A stretch of DNA of 64,000 nt from an uncultured bacterium (GTDB lineage: Bacteria > Pseudomonadota > Gammaproteobacteria > Burkholderiales > Burkholderiaceae_C), in NCBI GenBank assembly GCA_903928495.1, contig CAIYQZ010000030.1:1-64000 (forward strand), written 5' to 3'. Positions 53,409-64,000 of this stretch are shown here, one piece after another. Under the pieces are notes generated by a model, which was not told the DNA's origin, did not search any database, and was given only the letters and a program-made list of their open reading frames with translations. The stretch's first letter is position 1, and each line of letters starts with the position of its first letter. The translations under genes and the position numbers were made by a program.

Positions 53409-54614
53409 TTGAGTTCCTCACACGCCACCGAGAACGCCCAACCCACCGTCGTACTGGTGGGCGTGAACTTCGGGGTTGTCAATTTCGATCATGAATTGCA
53501 TGAGCTCGGTCTGCTGGCCGAGACGGCGGGGTTTGCCGTTGCTGAGCGCGTGGTCTGCAAGCGACGGGCGCCGGACCCTGCGCTGTTCGTGGGCAGCGGC
53601 AAGGCCGACGAAATCAAGCTGCTTGTTGACACCCTCGGCGTCAAAGAAGTGTTGTTTGACCAGGCACTGAGTCCCGCGCAGCAGCGAAACCTGGAGCGTT
53701 ACCTGGGTGTGGCGGTCAATGACAGGACGTTGTTGATTCTCGAGATTTTTGCCCAGCGTGCACGCAGCCACGAAGGCAAACTGCAGGTCGAGTTGGCCAG
53801 ACTGCAATATTTGTCCACCAGGCTGGTGCGGCGCTGGTCCCACCTGGAGCGCCAGCGTGGTGGAGTTGGGCACAGGGGCGGGCCCGGCGAAACGCAGATT
53901 GAATTGGATCGGCGGATGTTGTCTGACAGCATCAAGCGCACCCGTGAGCGCCTCGAAAAGGTCAAAAAGCAACGCGCCACCCAGCGAAAACAGCGTGATC
54001 GCCGCAACGCCTTTAATGTATCCCTGGTTGGCTATACGAACGCAGGCAAGTCTTCGTTGTTCAATGCTTTGGTCAAGGCGCGCGCTTACGCTGCCGATCA
54101 GCTGTTTGCCACCCTGGACACCACGACCCGCCAGTTGTACCTGGGTGACCACGCCGGGACTGTGTCGTTGTCGGACACTGTCGGATTCATCCGTGACCTT
54201 CCGCATGGTTTGGTTGACGCCTTTGCAGCCACCTTGCAGGAGGCAGCCGATGCCGATTTGCTACTGCACGTGGTCGATGCTTCCAATCCCGGGCATTTTG
54301 AGCAAATTCAGGAAGTTCAGTCGGTGTTGCACGACATCGGTGCAGGCCATGTCCCGCAGTTGCTGGTTTTCAACAAACTCGACGCAATGGCTCCAGATAC
54401 CGTGCCGGCAGAACTGGTCAACATCACTGAGTTGGACGGTGAACCCGTGCAGCGTGTGTATGTCAGTGCCCTGACTGGTACCGGTTTGGCTGAACTGCGG
54501 CGTTTGCTGTCTGACAGTGTGGCGGCCGGACGCCAGTTGACAGAAGACAGCGACACCAAAGACCCGCGTTTTTCAGGTCAAGAGCCCCTCGTTGAAAATC
54601 CAGATGTCGCATGA
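53409..54614 (+). CDS. hflX: ribosome-rescue GTPase HflX
   Basis: 401-residue GTPase that splits stalled ribosomes. The N-terminal HflX domain has FVGSGKADEIKLL and VLFDQALSPAQQRNLERYLG; a helical linker contains GGVGHRGGPGETQIELDRR; the G domain has VGYTNAGKSSLFNAL and DTVGFIRDLPHGL. The TTG start at 53409 is needed to include the first beta strand. It overlaps or nearly abuts hflK, depending on the hflK start. Confidence 0.95.
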   Translation: MSSSHATENAQPTVVLVGVNFGVVNFDHELHELGLLAETAGFAVAERVVCKRRAPDPALFVGSGKADEIKLLVDTLGVKEVLFDQALSPAQQRNLERYLGVAVNDRTLLILEIFAQRARSHEGKLQVELARLQYLSTRLVRRWSHLERQRGGVGHRGGPGETQIELDRRMLSDSIKRTRERLEKVKKQRATQRKQRDRRNAFNVSLVGYTNAGKSSLFNALVKARAYAADQLFATLDTTTRQLYLGDHAGTVSLSDTVGFIRDLPHGLVDAFAATLQEAADADLLLHVVDASNPGHFEQIQEVQSVLHDIGAGHVPQLLVFNKLDAMAPDTVPAELVNITELDGEPVQRVYVSALTGTGLAELRRLLSDSVAAGRQLTEDSDTKDPRFSGQEPLVENPDVA

Positions 54615-54666
54615 ACCATCTGATTGCCGAACCATCTCACAGTTTTCATCCATGATTTTCACTAGA

Positions 54667-56040
54667 ATGAATCAAGACGTTTTCATGCGCCCCGTCCAGG
54701 CGCTGCGCCGACGCTGGGGCATGTTCAATTTGAACGATCCGCGCTGGGGCAGGGGGGACGACAACAACAGCGGTGGTGAACCTTCAGGTCGCCCTGACAA
54801 CACCCCGCCACCTCCACCACCGCCTCCAACGGATGGTGGTCGCAACGCCCGCCCCGGAGCGAACCAAGGCCCTCCCGACCTTGATGAGTTGTGGCGCGAT
54901 TTCAACCGCAAGTTGAGTGGGCTGTTCGGTGGCAACAATGGTGGCGGCCGCCGTGGCAATGGCGAAGGCCCATCGGGTGGTGGGTTCAGTCCTGACCCGC
55001 GAACCGCAGGTATTGGGGTCGGCCTGGTGGCGGGTGTGGCCCTGTTGTTCTGGCTCAGCACCGGGTTTTTCATCGTGCAGGAAGGTCAGCAGGGCGTGAT
55101 CACGCAGTTTGGCCGTTACCACTCCACGGTGGGTGCCGGTTTCAACTGGCGCATGCCATATCCAGTGCAGCGCCATGAACTGGTGTTTGTCACCCAGATC
55201 CGCTCGGTGGACGTGGGGCGCGACAGCATCGTGCAAGCCACCGGTCTGCGTGAGTCGGCCATGCTCACAGAAGACGAGAACATTGTCGAAATCAAGTTCG
55301 CAGTGCAGTACCGTCTGAGCGACGCGCGGGCTTTCCTGTTTGAAAGCCGCGATCCTGATGCGTCAGTGATCAAGGCTGCCGAAACCGCCGTGCGCGAAGT
55401 GGTTGGCAAAATGAAGATGGACTCTGCCCTTGCCGAGGAGCGGGACCAAATTGCGCCCCGTGTGCGTCAGTTGATGCAAAACATTCTGGATCGCTACAAG
55501 GTCGGTATTGAAGTGGTTGGCGTGAACATGCAGCAGGGTGGCGTTCGCCCCCCAGAGCAGGTGCAGGCGGCGTTTGACGATGTGCTCAAAGCCGGACAGG
55601 AGCGTGAGCGTGTCAAGAACGAAGCTCAAGCCTATGCCAACGATGTGATTCCCCGCGCTGAGGGTGCTGCGTCGCGTCTGCGTGAAGAGGCAGAAGGTTA
55701 CAAGGAACGCATCGTCGCTCAGGCTAAGGGTGATGCGGAGCGTTTCAAATCGGTGTTGACCGAATACCAGAAAGCCCCCCAGGTCACCCGCGAGCGGATG
55801 TATGTGGATGCCATGCAGCAGATGTACAGCAACGTGACCAAGGTCATGGTGGACAGCAAACAGGGCAACAACCTGCTGTACCTGCCTCTGGACAAAATCA
55901 TGCAAATGTCGGCGTCCAGTGGTCCGGCGGCAGCCACATTGGCAGCGCCTGCCGCCAATGCACCCGCGTCATCTCCCGCAACGGCTGCCAGCAGCCGCAC
56001 GAGAGAAGCTGAGCGGTCGCGTGATCGCGACGTCCGCTGA
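54667..56040 (+). CDS. hflK: HflK, modulator of FtsH protease
   Basis: About 457 residues of the SPFH/band 7 family. A Gly/Pro/Asn-rich cytosolic N-terminus including a Pro run (about 45-52), LDELWRDFNRKLSGLFGG, one membrane segment (about 115-135; GVGLVAGVALLFWLSTGFFI), then the band 7 domain and coiled coil (EAQAYANDVIPRAEGAASRL). With HflC it forms a membrane cage around FtsH. The start is uncertain: ATG 54667, 54685 and 54721 are all in frame; LNDPRWGRG is the first family-like segment. hflC follows after 32 bases. Confidence 0.92.
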   Translation: MNQDVFMRPVQALRRRWGMFNLNDPRWGRGDDNNSGGEPSGRPDNTPPPPPPPPTDGGRNARPGANQGPPDLDELWRDFNRKLSGLFGGNNGGGRRGNGEGPSGGGFSPDPRTAGIGVGLVAGVALLFWLSTGFFIVQEGQQGVITQFGRYHSTVGAGFNWRMPYPVQRHELVFVTQIRSVDVGRDSIVQATGLRESAMLTEDENIVEIKFAVQYRLSDARAFLFESRDPDASVIKAAETAVREVVGKMKMDSALAEERDQIAPRVRQLMQNILDRYKVGIEVVGVNMQQGGVRPPEQVQAAFDDVLKAGQERERVKNEAQAYANDVIPRAEGAASRLREEAEGYKERIVAQAKGDAERFKSVLTEYQKAPQVTRERMYVDAMQQMYSNVTKVMVDSKQGNNLLYLPLDKIMQMSASSGPAAATLAAPAANAPASSPATAASSRTREAERSRDRDVR

Positions 56041-56072
56041 CCCGCCCGACCATAATTGAAAGACCACATAAC

Positions 56073-56972
56073 ATGAACCGCTTGGGTTTTATTGGCGCAT
56101 CTTTGGTGTTGGTGCTGGCCATTTTGGGTTCTACCCTGTTCGTGGTGGACCAGCGCCAATTTGGCGTTGTTTACCAACTGGGGCAGATCAAGAACGTCAT
56201 CACTGAACCGGGGCTCAACTTCAAGTTGCCGCCGCCCTTCCAGAACGTTTCCTACATTGACAAACGCCTGCTCACGCTGGACAGCACCGATTCAGAGCCG
56301 ATGCTGACGGCCGAGAAGCAGCGCGTGGTCATCGACTGGTACGTGCGCTGGCGCGTCTCCGAGCCATCTGCCTACATTCGGAATGTGGGCCTGGACGAGC
56401 GGGCGGGCGCACTGCAGCTGACCCGCGTCGTGCGCAACGCGTTCCAGCAGGAAGTCAACAAACTGACCGTGAACCAGTTGCTGTCAGCCAAGCGTGACGA
56501 TTTGATGAACGATGTGCGCAACCAGGTCCTGGGTGCTGTGAAAAGCGCTGAAAAGCCCTGGGGCATGGATGTGGTGGACGTGCGCATCAACCGAATCGAC
56601 TACGCTGAAACCATCACTGAGTCTGTGTACCGTCGCATGGAAGCTGAGCGCGCCCAGGTGGCCAACCAGCTTCGCTCCACCGGCGCGGCAGACGGCGAAG
56701 AAATCCGCGCTGCGGCAGACCGCCAGCGCGAAGTGACCCTGGCAAATGCCTACCGCGAGGCCCAAAAGGTAAAGGGCAATGGTGACGCCGAGGCCGCGCG
56801 GGTTTACGCCGAAGCGTTTGGCAAAGACCCGGCATTTGCCCAGTTCTACCGCAGCCTTGAGGCTTACAAATCCAGCTTCGCCAGCAAGTCTGATGTGATG
56901 GTGGTTAACCCATCGTCTGACTTCTTCAAGGCCATGCGCAGCAGTGCTGTCAGCGGTTCGGGCGGCAAGTAA
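56073..56972 (+). CDS. hflC: HflC, modulator of FtsH protease
   Basis: 299 residues of the SPFH/band 7 family. An N-terminal membrane anchor (about 5-24; LGFIGASLVLVLAILGSTLF) precedes VDQRQFGVVYQLGQIKNVI, the band 7 domain and a helical C-terminus (YRRMEAERAQVANQLRSTGA). It is the HflK partner. Overall length and order hflX-hflK-hflC-DUF2065-hisZ are conserved in the group. Confidence 0.96.
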   Translation: MNRLGFIGASLVLVLAILGSTLFVVDQRQFGVVYQLGQIKNVITEPGLNFKLPPPFQNVSYIDKRLLTLDSTDSEPMLTAEKQRVVIDWYVRWRVSEPSAYIRNVGLDERAGALQLTRVVRNAFQQEVNKLTVNQLLSAKRDDLMNDVRNQVLGAVKSAEKPWGMDVVDVRINRIDYAETITESVYRRMEAERAQVANQLRSTGAADGEEIRAAADRQREVTLANAYREAQKVKGNGDAEAARVYAEAFGKDPAFAQFYRSLEAYKSSFASKSDVMVVNPSSDFFKAMRSSAVSGSGGK

Positions 56973-56989
56973 ACGTCGCAGCAGCCCTG

Positions 56990-57175
56990 ATGGCAGATTC
57001 ACTGTGGATGGCATTGGCCCTCGTGTTGGTTCTCGAGGGCCTTTTTCCATTGGTGTCTCCATCGGCCTGGCGCAAAACGTTCACGCAACTGCTCGGCCTC
57101 AATGACGGGCAAATTCGTTTCTTTGGCCTGGCCGCAGTCGTGGTCGGGCTGACGTGTCTTCTGTTCCTGGCTTGA
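56990..57175 (+). CDS. DUF2065 small membrane protein
   Basis: 61-residue protein with two hydrophobic segments ([18 protein letters not shown] and [18 protein letters not shown]) joined by a short loop [13 protein letters not shown]. The DUF2065 family is regularly found right after hflC, as here (17 bases). Function is unknown; a role with the HflKC complex is suggested only by position. Confidence 0.9.
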   Translation: MADSLWMALALVLVLEGLFPLVSPSAWRKTFTQLLGLNDGQIRFFGLAAVVVGLTCLLFLA

Positions 57176-57245
57176 TCGCCGGTGCTGCCGGGGAGGCATC
57201 AGCCGAGCCGGTAAAATGCACGTTTTAACAGCGCACCCCACTCCC

Positions 57246-59809
<2,564 letters not shown>

Positions 59810-59825
59810 CGCGAAAAAATTAAAC

Positions 59826-59873
59826 GAAAAGTGCCTCTGGCGTTTTTAATGTATACATTGTTGGCTATTTAAT
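59826..59873. repeat. dispersed palindromic intergenic repeat, copy E
   Basis: GAAAAGTGCCTCTGGCGTTTTT, then GGCTATTTAA keep the left and right parts of copies A and B; the centre (AATGTATACATTG) is a different small palindrome ATGTATACAT. It lies between purA and the phosphoribosyltransferase gene. Confidence 0.6.
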
Positions 59874-59886
59874 CAGGAGTAAATCC

Positions 59887-60411
59887 ATGTTGACAGAAGA
59901 CGGCAAACACCTGTACGTGTCTTACGACGAGTACCACAACCTGATTGAAAAACTGGCGCTGAAAGTGCACCAGTCGGGTTGGGAGTTCGACACCATTCTG
60001 TGCCTGGCCCGGGGCGGCATGCGCCCTGGCGACATCCTCAGCCGTATTTTTGATAAGCCCCTGGCCATCATGTCCACCAGCTCATATCGCGCCGATGCCG
60101 GCACGGTGCAGGGCCGCCTGGACATTGCGCGCTTCATTACCACACCCAAAGGGGAAATCGCCGGTAAAGTCCTGTTGGTAGACGACCTGGCCGACACCGG
60201 CCACACCCTGAAGGCCGTGATCGACACGCTGAAAAACCATTACGAGCCCATCACCGAGCTGCGCAGCGCCGTCATCTGGACCAAAGGCGTTTCCACCTTC
60301 ACGCCCGACTACTCAGTGGACTTCCTCCCTACCAACCCTTGGATCCATCAACCCTTCGAAGGCTACGACAGCCTGCGCCCCGCAGCCTTGCTGGACAAGT
60401 GGAAACTCTGA
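59887..60411 (+). CDS. purine-type phosphoribosyltransferase
   Basis: 174-residue type I phosphoribosyltransferase. The PRPP loop is VLLVDDLADTGHTLKAVID; CLARGGMRPGDILSRIF is the flexible-loop side. It resembles xanthine/guanine/hypoxanthine salvage enzymes and sits after purA, as in related genomes, which suits purine salvage. The exact base cannot be told. An AGGAG site lies nine bases before ATG 59887. The next gene begins at its stop. Confidence 0.9.
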   Translation: MLTEDGKHLYVSYDEYHNLIEKLALKVHQSGWEFDTILCLARGGMRPGDILSRIFDKPLAIMSTSSYRADAGTVQGRLDIARFITTPKGEIAGKVLLVDDLADTGHTLKAVIDTLKNHYEPITELRSAVIWTKGVSTFTPDYSVDFLPTNPWIHQPFEGYDSLRPAALLDKWKL

Positions 60412-61656
60412 TTGGCTGAGCACGCCAAAAGCCCTGCCATGTTCGACGACCTGTCCACGCGGCTCATTCACCACCCTTACGTGCCACCGCAGGGGTTCGA
60501 GGCCGTGCCCCCCGGCGTGTTCAAGGCGTCCACGGTGTTTTTTGGCAATGTGGACGAACTGCGCCACCGCGAGTGGCGTCACAAAACCGGCTACACCTAC
60601 GGTCTGCACGGCACGCCCACCACTTTCACTCTGGAAGAACGCATTGCCACGCTGGAAGGCGGCGGTTACTGCGTGCTGGTGCCCAGTGGCCTGGCCGCAG
60701 TGGGTTTGGTGGACATGGCCTTTTTGCGCCAGGGCGACGAACTTCTGATTCCTGACAACGCCTATGGCCCAAACAAATCGTTGGCCGAAGGCGAGTTGAA
60801 GGGCTGGGGCATCGCCACCCGCTACTACGACCCCATGCACCCGGCCAGCCTGGCTGCACTCATCACACCCGCTACGCGGTTGGTGTGGCTCGAAGCGCCG
60901 GGCTCCATCACGCTGGAGTTCCCCGACATTCCCGCCCTGGTGGAAGTGGTACGGGCTGCCAACGGCCAGCGACAGCAATCGGCATTGGCAGGGGAGGGCG
61001 CACGCCCCATCCTCACCGCGTTGGACAACACGTGGGGTGCTGGCATTGCATTCAATGCCTTCGACCTGGGCGTTGACATGTCCATGCAGGCCCTCACCAA
61101 ATACCCCAGCGGCGGGGCTGACGTGCTGATGGGCTCGGTGGTGACACGCGACGAAACCCTGCACCAGACCCTGCTCATGACCCACATGCGGGTGGGCCAT
61201 GGTGTGGCTGGGAACGATGCCGAGCTGGTGTTGCGCGGGCTGCCCAGCATCGCGCTGCGCTACTCTGCCCAAGACCAGGCCACCCGACAGTTGGCCCAAT
61301 GGATGTTGACTTGTCCCCAAGTGGCCACGGTGCTGCACCCTGCGTTGCCCAGCTCGCCGGGACATGAACATTGGAAGCGCGACGCCACGAGTGCCGCCTG
61401 TTTGTTCAGTGCCGTGTTCAAGCCTCAATACACCCAAGCCCAAGTGGACGCATTCTGCGACCGCCTGCGCCTGTTCAAGCTCGGCTGGAGCTGGGCTGGC
61501 CCAATCAGCCTCTGTGCGCCCTATGATGTGCCTTCCATCCGCAAACAGCCGTGGTCGCACTCAGGGGGCCTCGTTCGGTTTGCGGTGGGGCTCGAAGCCG
61601 TGGCCGACCTTCAGGCCGACATCACTCAAGCCTTCGGTGCCCTTGCACCCCATTGA
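60412..61656 (+). CDS. metC: cystathionine beta-lyase (PLP, Cys/Met metabolism family)
   Basis: Up to 414 residues of the fold-type I Cys/Met metabolism PLP family. FKASTVFF and TYGLHGTPTTFTLEERIATL open the substrate-binding part; LEAPGSITLEFPDIPALV follows; the PLP Lys is in SMQALTKYPSGGADVLMG. The spacing and W-rich C-terminus fit MetC-type beta-lyases, giving homocysteine from cystathionine. TTG 60412 abuts the previous stop; ATG 60439 (MFDDLSTRLIHHP) is equally plausible. The gene pair is translationally close. Confidence 0.9.
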   Translation: MAEHAKSPAMFDDLSTRLIHHPYVPPQGFEAVPPGVFKASTVFFGNVDELRHREWRHKTGYTYGLHGTPTTFTLEERIATLEGGGYCVLVPSGLAAVGLVDMAFLRQGDELLIPDNAYGPNKSLAEGELKGWGIATRYYDPMHPASLAALITPATRLVWLEAPGSITLEFPDIPALVEVVRAANGQRQQSALAGEGARPILTALDNTWGAGIAFNAFDLGVDMSMQALTKYPSGGADVLMGSVVTRDETLHQTLLMTHMRVGHGVAGNDAELVLRGLPSIALRYSAQDQATRQLAQWMLTCPQVATVLHPALPSSPGHEHWKRDATSAACLFSAVFKPQYTQAQVDAFCDRLRLFKLGWSWAGPISLCAPYDVPSIRKQPWSHSGGLVRFAVGLEAVADLQADITQAFGALAPH

Positions 61657-61685
61657 ATTTCCCACAACCTTCACGAAAGCACCAC

Positions 61686-61883
61686 TTGGCCACTCCCAAC
61701 TACGGATACGAAAAACGTCAAAAAGAACTGGCCAAAAAGCGCAAGAAGGAAGACAAACTCAAAGCCAAAGCCGAGCGGCGCACAGACGGGCCGGGGGAGG
61801 CTCCCAGCATGGACGACGGTGATTCGGCTGCTACCCCGTCAAACACCGATGTGGACGGCAACGTCACAACTCCAGCCAACTGA
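61686..61883 (+). CDS. small highly charged conserved hypothetical protein
   Basis: 65 residues from TTG 61686. The first half, NYGYEKRQKELAKKRKKEDK, is very Lys-rich and resembles small proteins found across Burkholderiales; the second half is acidic (MDDGDSAATPSNTDVDGN). No fold can be assigned; a nucleic-acid or ribosome association is a guess from charge only. The start is chosen by similarity, as the longer frame to 61551 overlaps metC. Confidence 0.65.
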   Translation: MATPNYGYEKRQKELAKKRKKEDKLKAKAERRTDGPGEAPSMDDGDSAATPSNTDVDGNVTTPAN

Positions 61884-61933
61884 TCGTCCACTCCCGGACA
61901 AACAGGTGGGCTTACTGCCGCCGGCGAAACGCT

Positions 61934-62998
61934 TCAATCGCCCTCAGCATTGAGAATTTCGCGGGCCAGCGCATCCAATGTGTGGGCTGCCCCGTCGGGC
62001 GGGCTCCACACACGGGACTGCGCGTAGGCAGCAAAATTCCGACGCATGGATTCTTCATACTTCGGGTCGTAGTGTTGGTCCAGCAGGGCCTGCACCACGC
62101 CCGGCGTGTCCCCTGCGCGGGCTTGGACCTGCCACGCCGCCACAGTGCCTTTGCCCCGCAACTCGGTCAACAAGTCCAGTCGCTGGCAGAAGTACTCGGT
62201 GTCCTGGCTGAACTGGGCATAGTCTTCCATCAGCAGCAGCACACGGGCGCTGGTACTCAGTTCCACAGTCAGGCATGGACTGGCGCGCATGCGGGTCATC
62301 AGCGCATCGTCCACCGTGACGTTGCCCACGCGTTTGCTCTCGGCTTCCACGTAAACAGGCCGACCAGGGTCAAATGCACGCAAAGCAGCCCATACGCGGC
62401 TGTCGAACATCCGTTGTGTGGGCTGAGGCTGACCGGGTAGCAGCCCGAGCACCGAGCTGCGGTGTTCTGCGAGGGCCTCCAGATCCAGCACCTGTGCCCC
62501 AGCCCGGGCCAGGGCATGCAATAACCGCGTTTTGCCCACACCGGTCGGGCCGCACAGCACACGGAATTGCAACGCCTGCGCCAACGGTGGAATTGCTGCC
62601 AGCACAGCATGGCGGTAGGCTTTGTAGCCGCCTTCCAATAACGTGACATGAAAGCCGATGGCGCTGAATATGGTCGCCATGGCGCCGCTGCGGTTGCCTC
62701 CGCGCCAGCAATACACCAGTGGCTTCCAGCTTTTGGGTTTGTCCAGCAGTTCCCGTTCGATGTGATCTGCGACGTTGCGGGCCACCATGGCTGCCCCGCG
62801 CTTTTTGGCCTCGAACGGGTTGACTTGCTTGTACATCGTGCCCACGGTGATCCGCTGTTCGTTGTACAGGCTGGGCCAGTTGAGCGCGCCTGGCAAGTGA
62901 TCTTCGGCGTGTTCGGCAGGCGTGCGTGCGTCGATGATGGTGTCGAATTGCGCCAGATCGGCCAGCACGTCAGCAGCAGGCAGTGTCTTGAGACTCAT
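61934..62998 (-). CDS. mnmH: tRNA 2-selenouridine/geranyl-2-thiouridine synthase MnmH
   Basis: 354 residues. An N-terminal rhodanese domain (about 8-130) with the active Cys97 in YCWRGGNRSG is joined to a P-loop domain with Walker A GPTGVGKT (150-157). It replaces sulfur by selenium in tRNA wobble 2-thiouridine using selenophosphate, through a geranylated intermediate. Also named selU/ybbB. No selD is in the window. It is three bases or so from tesA on the same strand, so both are probably one transcript. Confidence 0.95.
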   Translation of the reverse strand: MSLKTLPAADVLADLAQFDTIIDARTPAEHAEDHLPGALNWPSLYNEQRITVGTMYKQVNPFEAKKRGAAMVARNVADHIERELLDKPKSWKPLVYCWRGGNRSGAMATIFSAIGFHVTLLEGGYKAYRHAVLAAIPPLAQALQFRVLCGPTGVGKTRLLHALARAGAQVLDLEALAEHRSSVLGLLPGQPQPTQRMFDSRVWAALRAFDPGRPVYVEAESKRVGNVTVDDALMTRMRASPCLTVELSTSARVLLLMEDYAQFSQDTEYFCQRLDLLTELRGKGTVAAWQVQARAGDTPGVVQALLDQHYDPKYEESMRRNFAAYAQSRVWSPPDGAAHTLDALAREILNAEGD

Positions 62999-63002
62999 GT
63001 GA

Positions 63003-63671
63003 TCATTTCAATTGCGGGCGAAGCACCGGCCAGACGTTGTCCAACATCAGGGGGTGCGCTTGCTCGTTGGGGTGAATTCGGTCAGCCTGGAACCATTTGG
63101 CAGCATCCGGCACATCGGCCACTCCTGCCAGAAAAAACGGCACCAACGCTGCCTTGTGTGCTTTGGCAACCCGCTCAAACAACTGGCTGAAGTCCCGGCC
63201 GTAGCTTGATCCGTAGTTGGGAGGCACCTGCATGCCCACCAAGGTCACACGGGCCTTCGCCTGTGTTGCCGCAACCGTCATGGCGGTGAGGTTTGCCTCG
63301 GTCATGTTCAATGCCAGTCCACGCAGAGCATCGTTACCACCAAGCTCGATCACCACATGGCTGGGTCGGTGCTTGGCCAGCAAGGCGGGCAAGCGAGAGC
63401 GACCACCCGATGTGGTGTCTCCGCTGATGCTGGCGTTCACCACCTGGAAAGGCAGTTTCTGGCTCAGCAGGCGGGCTTCGAGCAGCGCCACCCATCCGCT
63501 GCCGCGCTTCAATCCGTATTCGGCGCTGAGCGAGTCGCCCACCACCAGAATGGTGTTGACGCCCTTGGCATGGGAAGAATCAAAGCCCCAGCCGAACACA
63601 GCTGCAGCCATCAGGCTACAGTGTGCCAACACGTGGCGACGGGCCACATTCACGGAGCAGATCTTGCGCAT
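63003..63671 (-). CDS. tesA: TesA-like GDSL esterase/lysophospholipase
   Basis: 222 residues: signal peptide to about residue 35 (SSHAKG), then SGNH hydrolase blocks GDSLSAEYGL (nucleophile Ser47), NASISGDTTSGGRSRLP, VIELGGNDALRGL and DRIHPNEQAH (catalytic Asp and His). It acts in the periplasm as a multifunctional acyl esterase/thioesterase. ATG 63671 begins the signal peptide; its start codon overlaps that of the divergent ABC ATPase gene within the sequence CATG. The longer frame to 63908 is antisense to that gene. Confidence 0.94.
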   Translation of the reverse strand: MRKICSVNVARRHVLAHCSLMAAAVFGWGFDSSHAKGVNTILVVGDSLSAEYGLKRGSGWVALLEARLLSQKLPFQVVNASISGDTTSGGRSRLPALLAKHRPSHVVIELGGNDALRGLALNMTEANLTAMTVAATQAKARVTLVGMQVPPNYGSSYGRDFSQLFERVAKAHKAALVPFFLAGVADVPDAAKWFQADRIHPNEQAHPLMLDNVWPVLRPQLK

Positions 63672-64000
63672 GACGGATTCTTTGGTTGATGCATCGGGTG
63701 GGGGTGTTGCTGTCACGGAGCGGCCTGTGGTGGAAGTCGTTGGCATCGGTAAAAACGTGACCGACTCCACTGGCACCCTGACCATTTTGCGCGATATTGA
63801 TTTTTCCCTGTCGCGGGGGCAAACCGCTGCGATTGTGGGGGCATCGGGTTCCGGAAAAAGCACGCTCCTGTCCATCATTGCCGGCCTCGACACACCCACG
63901 CAAGGCACCGTACGACTGGATGGTCAAGATCTGTTCGCCCTGACAGAGGACCAGCGGGCGTCCTTGCGTGCCGAAAAGGTGGGCTTTGTGTTTCAGAGTT
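63670..64000 (+). CDS. ybbA: ABC transporter ATP-binding protein, YbbA/LolD-like (cut by window edge)
   Basis: About 110 codons are present, continuing past the edge. After a variable start (TDSLVDASGGG) come the ABC features: TLTILRDIDFSLSRGQ, Walker A GASGSGKSTLLSIIAGL, and the Q-loop VGFVFQS at the very end. The pattern LDGQDLFALTEDQRA fits the MacB/LolD/YbbA subgroup, and divergence from tesA is the classic ybbA-tesA arrangement. The partner permease (ybbP) would lie outside. ATG 63670 shares two bases with the tesA start codon. Confidence 0.93.
   Translation, partial: MTDSLVDASGGGVAVTERPVVEVVGIGKNVTDSTGTLTILRDIDFSLSRGQTAAIVGASGSGKSTLLSIIAGLDTPTQGTVRLDGQDLFALTEDQRASLRAEKVGFVFQS

Overview
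The window reads as chromosomal DNA of a betaproteobacterium of the order Burkholderiales, most likely family Comamonadaceae. This is inferred from protein style, from gene orders (hfq-hflX-hflK-hflC-DUF2065-hisZ-purA; ndk-rlmN-pilW-rodZ-ispG-hisS-yfgM-bamB-der; sucA-odhB-lpdA-zapE) and from a short palindromic intergenic repeat of a kind I associate with that family. No rRNA, tRNA, CRISPR array, insertion sequence or prophage was recognised.

Layout. 1-10107 is an accessory stretch. It holds two remnants of a pyruvate-dehydrogenase-type lpdA gene (about 233-385 and 8721-8804) on either side of an 8.3 kb block. The block carries a diguanylate cyclase, a LysR-controlled N-formylglutamate amidohydrolase/Bug-type binding protein pair, and a penicillin-acylase-family lipoprotein divergent from a GlxA-type regulator. 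10108-22436 is a complete aerobic carbon monoxide oxidation locus: the haem-PAS/LytTR CO sensor RcoM, then coxM-coxS-coxL (form I Mo-Cu CO dehydrogenase, AYRCSFR signature), coxG, coxD, coxE, coxF, a mocA-like cytidylyltransferase, a 2OG-Fe(II)-oxygenase-fold protein, a Met/His-rich polytopic membrane protein and coxI. A direct repeat of TTCGTGCA at 21 bp spacing in front of coxM fits the TTnnnG repeats described for RcoM.

22590-29457 holds a radical SAM protein, a VOC protein and a sulfur-transfer module: an 835-residue protein joining a CoA-disulfide-reductase-like flavoprotein, rhodanese, TusA and DsrE-like domains, then a dihaem cytochrome c and a periplasmic rhodanese behind a perfect FNR/Anr box. 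An NlpC/P60 hydrolase and an isochorismatase-family hydrolase follow. 29574-32049 holds prpE and an ArsR-type regulator.

32302-63671 is mostly core genome: the 2-oxoglutarate dehydrogenase operon with zapE; PP2C phosphatase; bamD divergent from rluD; scpB, rluB, ndk, rlmN, pilW, rodZ, ispG, hisS, yfgM, bamB, der, hfq, hflX, hflK, hflC, DUF2065, hisZ, purA, a phosphoribosyltransferase, a cystathionine-beta-lyase-like enzyme, a small charged protein, mnmH and tesA. An ABC transporter ATPase (ybbA-like), whose start codon overlaps that of tesA, runs off the right edge.

How the genes fit together. The cox locus would let the cell draw electrons from low CO. RcoM senses CO; CoxMSL oxidises it; CoxD, CoxE, CoxF, CoxI and MocA build the [CuSMoO2]/MCD centre; CoxG links the enzyme to the membrane and quinone pool. 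The least explained parts of the locus are the oxygenase-fold protein and the membrane protein between mocA and coxI, and the CCGG-rich tail of CoxF. They are the best candidates here for undescribed cofactor or metal handling. All function statements rest on reading motifs by eye; no searches were run.
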